A stretch of 19,734 bases of DNA from Bacillota bacterium (GTDB taxonomy: Bacteria; Bacillota; Clostridia; Christensenellales; SZUA-584), in contig JAEYZN010000017.1 of the NCBI GenBank assembly GCA_023428025.1, positions 1 through 19,734 of the forward strand, given 5' to 3'. Below the pieces are notes generated by a model. That model was given only the letters and a program-made list of their open reading frames with translations, ran no database searches and was not told where the DNA came from. Shown here piece by piece: positions 1 through 7,990 of the stretch. How positions within the stretch are numbered: position 1 is the stretch's first letter; each line of letters starts with the position of its first letter. The translations under genes and the position numbers were made by a program.

Positions 1-17
1 CAGTCTCCCCCCGAACA

Positions 18-929
18 CTACCCCACCAGCTTCGCCCACGTCTTGGGCCCCACGATGCCGTCCACCGCCAGGCCGTTTGCCGCCTGAAAAGCCCTCACCG
101 CCGCCTCGGTATTGGGGCCGTAATACCCGTCGATGCCCTTCGGGTCAAACCCTTTCGCCAGCAGCCCTGCCTGCGCCGCCCTAACGTCCGCGCCGCTCGT
201 GTACGGCTTGCCGGTGTTTTTGAGCAGCCGCGAGTAGCTGGACGGTGCCGCCACGCTGCCGAAGCATTTCAGCCTTCCGTAACGGTTCCACGCCGTTTTG
301 CCGATGGCCTCGCGCACCACGCCGTCGTCGCGCCCCTTGGCGTGCACCACCGTGCCGTCCCCCATGTACACCCCCACGTGATACATCTTGTTCTGCGCGG
401 CGTATTTCCTGAACACCAGGTCCCCCGCCGTCAGCGCCGTTTTCTCGATGGGGTCGCACTCGCTGAAATACAGCCCGTTGGCTGTGCGGTCCCCGCTGAT
501 CAGCTTTTCGTCCAGCAGATGCTTCACGATGAGGCCACTGCAGTCATACGCCACCAGCGTCCTGCCGTCCGCCGCGTGCACGTTATATTGCGCCAGCGCG
601 CGCTTGTAGTCCGCGTCGCTCACGTGCTCCAGTTTTTTGATCAGCGCGGGCGTCATCACCTGTCCCTGCGCGCCCAGCACGTAAAGGCAGCCCACCTGCG
701 CCGCAACGAAAGCGCACAGCCTGTCTGCCGCGGACCCCTGCTCGCTCCATTCCTCCGGCTCCACCAGCGCCGCCCTGTCCTCGTTCTTCACCAGCCCCAC
801 GATATACGCGATCACCGCGCCCGCGTCCGTGTCGCTCAGCACAAGCGTTTGCTCGCCCCGCTGCAACGCGCCCACGCGGCTGTTGCCGTCCGCCGAATAC
901 ACCTGTATCTCTCTTGCCGCAATCTTCAT
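18..929 (-). CDS. NlpC/P60 cysteine peptidase lysin with C-terminal peptidoglycan-binding domain
   Basis: The 303-aa product is probably the phage endolysin or a virion-associated murein hydrolase that cleaves peptide cross-links of the cell wall. The start at 929 is chosen because GGAGG lies 6 nt upstream; the open frame runs further back but overlaps the upstream gene and has no ribosome-binding site there. Residues about 65-225 are an NlpC/P60 domain: the catalytic Cys130 sits in YDCSG, His184 in MYHVGVYMG, and His196 in VVHAKG is a likely third residue. Residues about 244-303 are a PG_binding_1 domain (DGYYGPNTEAAVRAFQ, VDGIVGPKTW). There is no signal peptide, so export would need a holin or delivery as part of the virion. 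It is the last gene seen of the minus-strand virion cluster, 11 bp after the FnIII protein. The family call is firm; the role as lysis enzyme rather than tail-tip hydrolase is inference. Confidence 0.88.
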   Translation of the reverse strand: MKIAAREIQVYSADGNSRVGALQRGEQTLVLSDTDAGAVIAYIVGLVKNEDRAALVEPEEWSEQGSAADRLCAFVAAQVGCLYVLGAQGQVMTPALIKKLEHVSDADYKRALAQYNVHAADGRTLVAYDCSGLIVKHLLDEKLISGDRTANGLYFSECDPIEKTALTAGDLVFRKYAAQNKMYHVGVYMGDGTVVHAKGRDDGVVREAIGKTAWNRYGRLKCFGSVAAPSSYSRLLKNTGKPYTSGADVRAAQAGLLAKGFDPKGIDGYYGPNTEAAVRAFQAANGLAVDGIVGPKTWAKLVG

Positions 930-940
930 CTCTTTCCTCC

Positions 941-2083
941 TCAGAATACCGTTCTGTTGATCGCACCCTGCACGGGAGCGATCTTCATGCTTTTCACCTG
1001 CCTGAAACCCTGCCCCGGCACGTTCACCCGCATGGAAGCCACGCGCCTGAACGTTCCGTCCGCGATTCGGATGAACGCCGGCAGGCCCAGCATGGCTGTT
1101 GCCACGCCCGACCAACCGCCGGGCACGCTGAGTGTGTCATAGGCGCGTACGCAGAACGAGTAGTTCACACCCGGCGTCCATCCTGTCGTGGGTATGTCCA
1201 CATACGTAGCGGCGGCGGACTGGTTGCGGCCCACCACTTGCCCGGTGCTGCTGTTCACCGCCTCGAATTCCCTCAGATTGCCGTCCGGATCGCCGTTGTT
1301 CGTGAAGTTGATACGCATGGTCTCGCCCGGCGCATAAAACGCTTTGGACATGCTCGCATTGGTCGGCGTGTTGGGCACACGGTTCTTGTAAGCGGAGCCC
1401 GACCAGCCCGACCATGGATTGTCCCCGCGCTGGGTGATGGCCGCGAGATGGAAGTCAACCACCGTGCCGCGCCCCCAACCCAGTGTATCAATATTGTGAT
1501 ACGTTGTGACGCCAACGGCTATAACTTGTTCACCGCCATAGTTTATACGGAAATAGATGTGATACCCGACGATGGCATTGTTCACGCCGCCAGACCCGGC
1601 GTTCCATCTAAACGTCAGCGTGTTTTCGTATGGGTTTTGGTCAAAGCGCGGGCTTGACGGCGCGCCCGCGCCCGTCCATATGGTCGAGAGCGAAACGGTT
1701 CCGCCCGCGCTACCGCCCGAAATATAACTCGACGACAAGGAAAAATTACCGCTGAACGTTATGTTTGCATTGCCATTGCCGTCGCGGCTGACCCACCCTT
1801 CCCATGTACCAAGAATGTTTTTCGGCCTGTTGTGGGGCGACGCGCTTCTGAAATTGATTGAACCGTTCACAATGCCCGATACGCGCCCGCCGTTTACGTA
1901 AAAATTTGAATTGCCGTTATTGTCGTAAGTGGTGGATGATTGATCCGATTTCGTCTGCGCATAAAAAGCCGCATGGACGTATGAGCGGTTATTCGCATAG
2001 TCCGGGGCGTCCTCCCACCAGTCTATCCAGACGTTAACACGGTCGCTGTTCGACCCCGTTGCAGAACCCCATATTGTAGCCAT
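941..2083 (-). CDS. Phage tail/receptor-binding protein with FnIII domains (DUF859-like N-terminus)
   Basis: The 380-aa product is a probable minor structural protein exposed on the virion tail. TAAGGAGT lies 6 nt before the ATG. Residues 1-135 are rich in Asn, Gly, Ser and Trp and resemble the beta-rich N-terminal region of DUF859 siphophage proteins (IWGSATGSNSDRVNVWIDWW, WEGWVSRDGNGNANITF). Two fibronectin type III-like domains follow at about 137-236 and 239-333, each ending in a typical WSGW or GGWSGVA edge. Residues 336-372 hold two short repeats (FIRIADGTFRRVASMRV and a QGFRQVKSMKI unit) of a kind common at the C-terminus of phage tail proteins. FnIII domains in phage tails are usually thought to bind cell-surface sugars. 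The gene sits between a fiber gene and the lysin, as expected for a late tail gene. The phage structural call is good; a precise function cannot be read. Confidence 0.75.
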   Translation of the reverse strand: MATIWGSATGSNSDRVNVWIDWWEDAPDYANNRSYVHAAFYAQTKSDQSSTTYDNNGNSNFYVNGGRVSGIVNGSINFRSASPHNRPKNILGTWEGWVSRDGNGNANITFSGNFSLSSSYISGGSAGGTVSLSTIWTGAGAPSSPRFDQNPYENTLTFRWNAGSGGVNNAIVGYHIYFRINYGGEQVIAVGVTTYHNIDTLGWGRGTVVDFHLAAITQRGDNPWSGWSGSAYKNRVPNTPTNASMSKAFYAPGETMRINFTNNGDPDGNLREFEAVNSSTGQVVGRNQSAAATYVDIPTTGWTPGVNYSFCVRAYDTLSVPGGWSGVATAMLGLPAFIRIADGTFRRVASMRVNVPGQGFRQVKSMKIAPVQGAINRTVF

Positions 2084-2124
2084 TTTCTACTCCTTATCAC
2101 GCGCCGCATATTGCGCATTCCTTT

Positions 2125-2970
2125 CTATACATACTGCACGTATATCGTGCCGGGCGGATACGTGCCGCCCGGCGCGGACGCGGAGGTACCGTACACCACC
2201 GGGGCCAGCTGCGCCGCCGTCATGCCGGCCACGCCCAGAACCAGGGTTTTAGCACCGGCGTTATACGCCAGCGTATCCTTCGCGTCCGCGCTGATGTCGG
2301 TGCGCCGCTTCAGCAGCAGGCTGGACACCTCCCCCATTTTGACTGCCGTCACTGCGCCGTCCGCGATTTTATCTGTCTGCACCGCGCCTGCTTTGATTTT
2401 TGTGGGCGTAACGGAATATTCGGAAAGCTTTGCTTCCGTCACATTCCCATCCTGAAGCTTGGCGGTTGTTACCGCTCTGTCGGCCAATTCGGCTGTCCCG
2501 ATCTCCCCCGGCCCCACCGAAGCCCCATCCAGCGCATGGCTTGCAAATTTATCCGCCGTGATTGTACCATTGGCGATTTTGTCGGTTGTCACGCAGTTGT
2601 CATCCAGTTTTGCTTCTGTGACTGCCTTATTGGTTATTTTTGACGTGCTCACAGAATCATCCGGAACGACCAACAGCTTTGCCAGATAGAGTTGTTCCTT
2701 CAGCAGCCGGATCTGATCGTGAACCGTCGTCGCTGATACGCCGTTTTCTGACAAATCCTCAATGGCAGCGCTTCCGATACTCTCCGCCCCGCTTGTCCCG
2801 GTCAGCGCGCTCTCCAGCATCGCGATCAATGCATTTACCTGGTCCTTCACCTGATCAAACAGCCGCTGAAACTGTTCACGCGCCGCTTCCTCGCTGTTCG
2901 GCGTGGATTTGAAATACTCCACGTTCTTCAGCCCGTTTTCGGGCTCATATTTTATCCTCTCGAATCCCAT
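2125..2970 (-). CDS. Tail fiber/stalk protein with decapeptide repeats
   Basis: The 281-aa product is a probable fibrous tail component. Residues 25-100 are helical, with possible coiled coil (REQFQRLFDQVKDQVNALI, DQIRLLKEQLYLAKLL). Residues 105-213 consist of about nine near-perfect 10-residue units of the form xxxVTxxKIx (for example NKAVTEAKLD, DNCVTTDKIA, DGNVTEAKLS, AGAVQTDKIA), interrupted once by a Gly/Pro-rich insert (GASVGPGEIG). Such decapeptide repeats are known from phage fiber shafts, which form trimeric beta-structured stalks. Residues 214-281 are a small C-terminal cap ending in GTYPPGTIYVQYV. The ATG at 2970 lies just downstream of the nozzle gene stop, and its AAAGGA ribosome-binding site is inside the end of that gene, which implies coupled translation. 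There is no catalytic motif. Host-recognition or shaft role is inferred from the repeats and the position. Confidence 0.72.
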   Translation of the reverse strand: MGFERIKYEPENGLKNVEYFKSTPNSEEAAREQFQRLFDQVKDQVNALIAMLESALTGTSGAESIGSAAIEDLSENGVSATTVHDQIRLLKEQLYLAKLLVVPDDSVSTSKITNKAVTEAKLDDNCVTTDKIANGTITADKFASHALDGASVGPGEIGTAELADRAVTTAKLQDGNVTEAKLSEYSVTPTKIKAGAVQTDKIADGAVTAVKMGEVSSLLLKRRTDISADAKDTLAYNAGAKTLVLGVAGMTAAQLAPVVYGTSASAPGGTYPPGTIYVQYV

Positions 2971-2977
2971 ATACCGA

Positions 2978-5326
2978 TCATCCTTTCATCTTTCTGTTTG
3001 TGTAGTAGGTCACGCGCAGCCCCGAGAGGCCCACGCCGCGGTCCAGCGCGTCGCCCGACACCTTCACCTGCAGATACGCCGCCTTGCGCATGTTCAGCCT
3101 CATCACTTGCGTCTGCGTGAATTTGATGCGGCTCCACGCGAACGCAGCCCAGCTGAAGTTCCGCCAGTCGAAGGAGCGCATGTCATACTTCCTCTGCATA
3201 TATGTATCCGTCTTCTCGTTGCCCACGCTCACAATGACGTATATATTGCCGTCTGTCGCGAAGCTGGGATACAGCGCGACGAATGTCTTGAGTTCTTCCG
3301 GGCTGCCCAGGTCAAACGCCTTGCTCTTGAAGTAGGCGGCGAAGGCCTTGCCGAAGTCGTTCCGGCTGGGTGTGAACTGCACAATACCATTCGCCCCGCC
3401 GCAGTACAACCGTTCCCTCGCGAAGAACACATGGGCGTGTATCGCGTCAAACCTGTACCACGCGAGCCGCTTCTGCGCCTTGTCGTAGTCCGCATAGTTG
3501 TAGTAAGGCGTGGTGTCGTAGTCCCACAGATACACACGCCCGTTCACACACAGCCAGTAGTAGCGGTCGTGGTCAAACGAGCAGGCGTTCTTCAGCCCGC
3601 TTTCGCGCAGCAGCAGGTTGTTGATGTTGGCGGACAGCGGTTTCACGATATTCTCCAGCTCGGTGTTGGTCCCCGCGAGTATGTGCACGCCGCTTCTCGA
3701 ATGTGCGAACACCAGGTTGTTGTCGATGAGCTGCACGCTGCCCGGCATGTCGCAGCCGATGGCGCTGTTGCATTCGCGCACCGGGTAATACACGTCCTTG
3801 CCGTCGAAGCTGTAGCCCACCGCGAATATCGAGTTCTCCTTGAATATCACCAGCTGGCTGCTCATCTTGGCCGCCGCGGTGATGGGCTCGCTGTTCTGGT
3901 CCAGCACCTCCTCCGACATATCGGGGAAATACCGCATCCCGGCGCTCACGTGCATCCCCAGGTCGCTGCGCCAGTAGTGATACGGGTACGCTGGGTTTCC
4001 CATCACGAATACGCGCGTGCCGCCCACCACGCCCGCCGCCTCGCCGCCGAAGCGCACCGCCACCTTGCACCCGGCGATCTTTTCGCGGTTGCCCGCCGTC
4101 GTTTTATACGCCGTGATCACCACATTGTTGGTGCCAATCATCGGCGCGCCGTGTGGCGACGACCCGCCCGCAAAATTGACCGTGCCTGCTGCCTGGTCCA
4201 CAGTGAAGTGTGTGCCCTGCGTCAATTCCTTGGTATACGGCGCGGAAGCAATCCCGGCTGTGATCTTCACCGCGGTGCTGTCCAACCCGGTCTGCGGCAG
4301 TTTATACGTCGCGGACGTCCCGTTGCCGTTGTACTTCACCGTAAAGCCGCCACCGATCAGGTTGTACGCCTCACCGTCATCGCTCTCCGAGAGGTCGGGG
4401 CGCGCGTTCATCATCACCACCGGCGCATACGGCTCAATCGGCGCGACGCCAAACTCAGGAGTTATCTCCCATATCTCCGCGCCGTCCATGTAATACAGCG
4501 TATCGCCGAACTCCACGAACGTACCGGGCGCATCCGCGATGCCGCTCTTTATCTCCGCAACGGCGTTGTACCAGAACGGGGCATCCTCGGACTGCGGCGC
4601 ATCCGCCAGCCCCTCGCAGGTGCCGTTCGCGATGGCGATATTGAGCGTGTTGTCCTTCTTTGCCAGCACGTCTTTGCGTCTCAGCGAGACTTTATTCCCC
4701 TCTGCATATGCCGTATACTTTGCGGACAGCGTCACATTGCCCGCAAAGGCGGCGCATATTTTTTCCGCTATCGCCACAGCCTTTTCATGCTGTAATACGG
4801 ATACGTTGAACACCAGCGGCGATCCCATTTCCAAGTCTGTCACCGTCACCCGCGCGGTGCCTGCCGTTGTGATACCGCCGTCGCTCACCGTCCTCACCGT
4901 TGCCGCTTCCATCTGTCCGGCGGGACTTGTGCTATATATCGCGCAATCCCCCGCCTGCCAGGCTACGCCGTCCAACGTTCCCGCCCGATTGATCGTAAAG
5001 TAATCCCCGGCTTCATAAAACTGCGGATATCCTTGAGGCATATCCAGCACTCCCCTGTCGTTTCGTGCCCGTTCAACATCCCACCGGTACAGCTTCGTTC
5101 CCGCGTGCACCACGCAGTAGCCGTTGTACGGGTCGGATATGCGTTTTACATCCGCCAGCTTCACCAGCAGCTTCTGGCCGGGCCTCTTGCTGAGCGCCAT
5201 GTCCTTGTACCACAGGTTCAGCATGTCCGGGCTCTGATTATCCGCGATTGCGGATTCCGGGTCATGTGTGTTCAGCCCACCGGATAATTCCGGCAGCGTG
5301 ATCTCCCTTACCGCCGCGTTTCTCAT
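2978..5326 (-). CDS. Phage nozzle / tail-tube-like protein (T7 gp12 / P22 gp10 type)
   Basis: The 782-aa product probably forms the distal tail tube (nozzle) of a short-tailed phage, closing the DNA channel. AGGAGGGG lies just before the ATG. The N-terminus (residues 9-52) carries the ELSGGLNT...DNQSPDMLN...LSKRPG pattern seen in podovirus nozzle or packaged-DNA-stabilisation proteins. Residues about 137-240 look like an inserted beta domain (TARVTVTDLEMGSPLVFNV, EGNKVSLRRKD) of a type found in several phage tail proteins. Residues about 319-413 look like a second inserted domain (YKLPQTGLDST, FTVDQAAGTVNF, NNVVITAYKT). The remainder (about 415-700) has repeated strand and aromatic segments fitting a beta-propeller (VFVMGNPAYPYHYWRS, YYWLCVNGRVYLWDYD). 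It follows a 53-aa peptide gene and precedes the fiber gene. The structural class is likely; the exact position in the virion is inferred from similarity of pattern only. Confidence 0.75.
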   Translation of the reverse strand: MRNAAVREITLPELSGGLNTHDPESAIADNQSPDMLNLWYKDMALSKRPGQKLLVKLADVKRISDPYNGYCVVHAGTKLYRWDVERARNDRGVLDMPQGYPQFYEAGDYFTINRAGTLDGVAWQAGDCAIYSTSPAGQMEAATVRTVSDGGITTAGTARVTVTDLEMGSPLVFNVSVLQHEKAVAIAEKICAAFAGNVTLSAKYTAYAEGNKVSLRRKDVLAKKDNTLNIAIANGTCEGLADAPQSEDAPFWYNAVAEIKSGIADAPGTFVEFGDTLYYMDGAEIWEITPEFGVAPIEPYAPVVMMNARPDLSESDDGEAYNLIGGGFTVKYNGNGTSATYKLPQTGLDSTAVKITAGIASAPYTKELTQGTHFTVDQAAGTVNFAGGSSPHGAPMIGTNNVVITAYKTTAGNREKIAGCKVAVRFGGEAAGVVGGTRVFVMGNPAYPYHYWRSDLGMHVSAGMRYFPDMSEEVLDQNSEPITAAAKMSSQLVIFKENSIFAVGYSFDGKDVYYPVRECNSAIGCDMPGSVQLIDNNLVFAHSRSGVHILAGTNTELENIVKPLSANINNLLLRESGLKNACSFDHDRYYWLCVNGRVYLWDYDTTPYYNYADYDKAQKRLAWYRFDAIHAHVFFARERLYCGGANGIVQFTPSRNDFGKAFAAYFKSKAFDLGSPEELKTFVALYPSFATDGNIYVIVSVGNEKTDTYMQRKYDMRSFDWRNFSWAAFAWSRIKFTQTQVMRLNMRKAAYLQVKVSGDALDRGVGLSGLRVTYYTNRKMKG

Positions 5327-5363
5327 GCCGTTCCCCTCCTTTCATTGGTTTTTGTCCGTGTCA

Positions 5364-5525
5364 TCACGGCTCCTCCTGAAGCAGGCCGCTCAGCAGTCTG
5401 GTGGCGTCCATCTTCTGCCCGATGATCTCAGCCAGCGTCGCACGCGTCTCATCCACGCTGCTGATCTGGTTCCGCAGCTCCACCAGTTCGCCCTCAATCA
5501 TGGCGATCAGTTCCTCAATCGTCAT
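5364..5525 (-). CDS. Small coiled-coil peptide (53 aa)
   Basis: A short frame of 53 codons beginning MTIEELIAMIEGELVELRN, with AAAGGAG 7 nt before its ATG and ending 37 bp before the nozzle gene. The sequence is almost wholly helical, Glu- and Leu-rich, with heptad-like spacing of Leu, Ile and Val (LIAMIEGELVELRNQI), so a short coiled coil is likely. It fills the gap between the collar fiber and the nozzle gene on the same strand, with good ribosome-binding-site spacing, so I take it as real. I do not recognise a family. It could be a fiber-assembly chaperone or a trimerisation peptide, as small genes beside fiber genes sometimes are, but nothing in the sequence proves this. Confidence 0.62.
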   Translation of the reverse strand: MTIEELIAMIEGELVELRNQISSVDETRATLAEIIGQKMDATRLLSGLLQEEP

Positions 5526-5537
5526 ATCAATTCTCCT

Positions 5538-7616
5538 TTACGTTTTGATGATATAGTTCAGTACCAGATACGGCGGCATGTTGTTGTGTGCGCCGCCGCC
5601 GCCCGTGCTTTGGTTGGTTGCTGTTGTGGCGTTGTTTGTTGCGGTAGTGTTCTGATTCGAAGCTGTAGCGCCTTGCACAGGAGAGTTTGCATCATACGCC
5701 GGTTTATAGCCTGTCCATCCGTTATTATTTCCTTGGACGTTCGTTGCTTTTGGTAAATCGCCCTGACTACTTGTTTCATTATCTCTTACAGCCCTGAACC
5801 CGTGGCTATGCTCATTTTGCGTGTGCGTATGAGCATTCTGCGTGTGGTTGTGAGAATTCTGAATATGTGTATGAGACGGCATCTCCGCCGCCGTCAGCGT
5901 ATGTGTCTTCGCGCCGCCCATCTCGCCCAGCGCGTCAAACGACATGTCCGCACTATTGCAGCCCACCGGCACCCGCCCTTTCAGATTCGGCAGATTGAAT
6001 GTCGCACTGCCGTCGCCCGCGCCATACACCGTGCCCACCGCCGCAAACAGCGCCGCATAAGCCGTCCGCGACACCGAGGCGCCATCGCACAGCAGCCAGC
6101 CAGTGGGCGGCGACGCGGCAGGCCACATCGTGATCTCGCCCGGCATCCGCGCGATGTTCGCAGGCGGCGTTGCGACCACGGGTGCCACCAGCGTCTTGTT
6201 GTGCAGCAGCTGCGCGCTGCCGAGATCCGCCAGATCACCGATGCCTTTGCCCGCGCTCCTGATCAGCTTGCCGGTCGGGCCATCGAACAGCGCGATATCC
6301 CCGTCAGACGTGCCGGAGGGTCCCGCTACGTCGCCTGCGCCGCTGCCCCATTCGGTATCGAAGTCCGCATCCGTCTTCTTTCGCAGCACCTGCCCCACGA
6401 GACCGCTCGGCGCCACGCCTTCTCCATCGTCACCCTTGTCTCCTTTTTCACCCCGCGGCCCTTTGATGGTAAGTGTGCGTCCAAAGCTTTCCCTGCCGTC
6501 GGTGCTCAGCCGCATGTACGCGTCCTCCGCTACGCCTTCCTCATGCCAGCCTGCGCCGTCCGGCGAATACTGCGCCAGTACATGCGGCGCATCCACGCCC
6601 GGCAGGCCCCGAAGCCCTTGCTCACCCTGGATACCCTGCTCGCCCTGCGTCCCCTGTTCGCCGCGTATCAGCAGCGCCGCGCCGTAAGTCAGCCCGCCAT
6701 CGAAGCTCAGCCTCATGTATGCGTCACCCACTGTATACGCGTCCATCCATACGGCGGCGTCCGCCGAATACTGCGCCAGAACCTGCGGCGCGTTGTCACC
6801 CTTTGGCCCCTGTTCACCGCGCGGCCCCATGCTGCCCTGCGGCCCCGCCGGACCGACCGCGCCGGTTGCGCCGGGTACGCCGCTGTCGCCCCGATCACCC
6901 TTGTCCCCTTTATCGCCCTTATCGCCCCGGTCTCCTCTCGCTCCACGTAATGCCGCCTCATCCGAACGGTACCGGATGATGAAGTTCAGCACGATATACG
7001 GCTGCAGGTTATTGTGCGTGCCGCCGCCGCCCGTGTTTTGGTTGGTGGCCGTCGCCTCCCGATTTGTCGCCGTCGATACCTGGTTCTCTGCCGTCGTCCA
7101 GCCTGACATATATCGATTACGGCATGTCCCGGCGCTGAGCCCGATATTGATATATTCAGCGCCGGAAAGCAGCGTGCCGTCTACATGGTTGATATTTGAG
7201 ACATGCTGATGCGCATACTGCGCATGATTGTGAGCATTCTGTCCATGGTTATGGGCGTATTGCGCATGCGTGTGGTTGGGCATCTCCGCCGCCGTCAGCG
7301 TATGCGTCTTCGCACCGCCCATCTCGCCCAGTGCGTCAAACAACGTATCCGCACCGTTATACCCCACCGGCACGCGGCCCTTCAGATTCGGCAGGTTGAA
7401 CGTCGTGCTGCCGTCACCCGCACCATACGTGGTGCCAATCACCGCGTACAAATCGCTATACGCAGCGCGTGATACCGCCGCACCGTCGCAGAGCAGCCAG
7501 CTGGCCGGCGGCGACTGCCGGGGCCACATCGCGATCGCGCCCACATCCTTTGCGCCCGTCTCCGAGGCCTCCAGGTCATTTACGCGCCGGGCCAGGCGCA
7601 GCAAATCTGTGTCCAT
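5538..7616 (-). CDS. Large tail fiber with two phage tail-collar domains and collagen-like stalks
   Basis: The 692-aa product is a fiber protein with an unusual symmetric layout. AAAGGAG lies about 7 nt before the ATG. Residues about 25-90 and 491-555 are two copies of the tail-collar fold (WLLCDGAAVSR, TTFNLPNLKGRVPVGYN; then WLLCDGASVSR, ATFNLPNLKGRVPVGCN). Each is followed by a His-rich stretch (about 113-145 and 581-605, with NHTH, AHNH, AHTH motifs), a Thr/Asn-rich segment, a GGGG-HNN motif and a strand ending in V-LN-II. Between them lie collagen-like Gly-X-Y runs (about 224-275, 318-341, 386-400) and two copies of a roughly 46-residue unit (276-321 and 343-389: LAQYS, DAYMRLS.DG). In T4 gp12 and related fibers, His motifs coordinate metal along the needle. 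Host adhesion is the likely role. The gene lies between the neck-like gene and the 53-aa peptide gene. Confidence 0.88.
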   Translation of the reverse strand: MDTDLLRLARRVNDLEASETGAKDVGAIAMWPRQSPPASWLLCDGAAVSRAAYSDLYAVIGTTYGAGDGSTTFNLPNLKGRVPVGYNGADTLFDALGEMGGAKTHTLTAAEMPNHTHAQYAHNHGQNAHNHAQYAHQHVSNINHVDGTLLSGAEYINIGLSAGTCRNRYMSGWTTAENQVSTATNREATATNQNTGGGGTHNNLQPYIVLNFIIRYRSDEAALRGARGDRGDKGDKGDKGDRGDSGVPGATGAVGPAGPQGSMGPRGEQGPKGDNAPQVLAQYSADAAVWMDAYTVGDAYMRLSFDGGLTYGAALLIRGEQGTQGEQGIQGEQGLRGLPGVDAPHVLAQYSPDGAGWHEEGVAEDAYMRLSTDGRESFGRTLTIKGPRGEKGDKGDDGEGVAPSGLVGQVLRKKTDADFDTEWGSGAGDVAGPSGTSDGDIALFDGPTGKLIRSAGKGIGDLADLGSAQLLHNKTLVAPVVATPPANIARMPGEITMWPAASPPTGWLLCDGASVSRTAYAALFAAVGTVYGAGDGSATFNLPNLKGRVPVGCNSADMSFDALGEMGGAKTHTLTAAEMPSHTHIQNSHNHTQNAHTHTQNEHSHGFRAVRDNETSSQGDLPKATNVQGNNNGWTGYKPAYDANSPVQGATASNQNTTATNNATTATNQSTGGGGAHNNMPPYLVLNYIIKT

Positions 7617-7627
7617 CTCTGTCTCCT

Positions 7628-7990
7628 TTACCGCATGCCGTCCAGCACGCCATATTCATCCTCTGCGTCCGCTTCGCCGCCGCGTATCGTGCGGCAGAGC
7701 ATACGGTACATCGCCGAGTAGTCTGCGTACATGTCGCCGTTCTTGTCCGTCAGCGCGAAGCTGGCCGCCAGCCCGTACGGCATGATGCGCATGGCCGTGT
7801 CGTCCGAAATCTCCAGCGTATCGTCCAGGTCCGCCACCTTGCGCGTCAGCGTCCTGCCTTCGTAGAACGCCAGCTCACGCTGCAACGCGTTGATGATGGC
7901 GGGCGCGCGCAGCCTGTAATCCTCCGCGTCTTCATCCTCCGCCTGGTCAATCAGCGCCAGCGCCATCGTATAGACATCCTGTGCCGTCAT
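7628..7990 (-). CDS. Probable neck / head-tail adaptor protein
   Basis: The 120-aa product starts MTAQDVYTMALALIDQ. The second ATG of the frame (7990) is preferred because GGAGG lies 9 nt upstream of it, while the first ATG (7996) is only 3 nt away. It is a small, acidic, mainly helical protein (ALALIDQAEDEDAEDYRLRAPAIINALQRELAFYEG, a helical region; then a strand-like ADLDDTLEISDD; then a helical end). Position, size and helical content match connector or adaptor proteins that bind under the portal (P22 gp4, HK97 gp6 types), which are encoded after the capsid gene. No motif makes this certain. It follows the small head gene across a 247-bp spacer and is 11 bp from the fiber gene. Confidence 0.55.
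   Translation of the reverse strand: MTAQDVYTMALALIDQAEDEDAEDYRLRAPAIINALQRELAFYEGRTLTRKVADLDDTLEISDDTAMRIMPYGLAASFALTDKNGDMYADYSAMYRMLCRTIRGGEADAEDEYGVLDGMR

Noticed and set aside
2903..4795. Plus-strand frame of 630 codons opposite the nozzle gene
   Set aside because: Arg/His/Val-rich by-product of the nozzle gene read on the other strand, without ribosome-binding site or family features.
5538..7616. Diversity-generating retroelement target in the fiber
   Set aside because: No reverse transcriptase and no template-repeat copy in the window; the repeats in the gene come from domain duplication.
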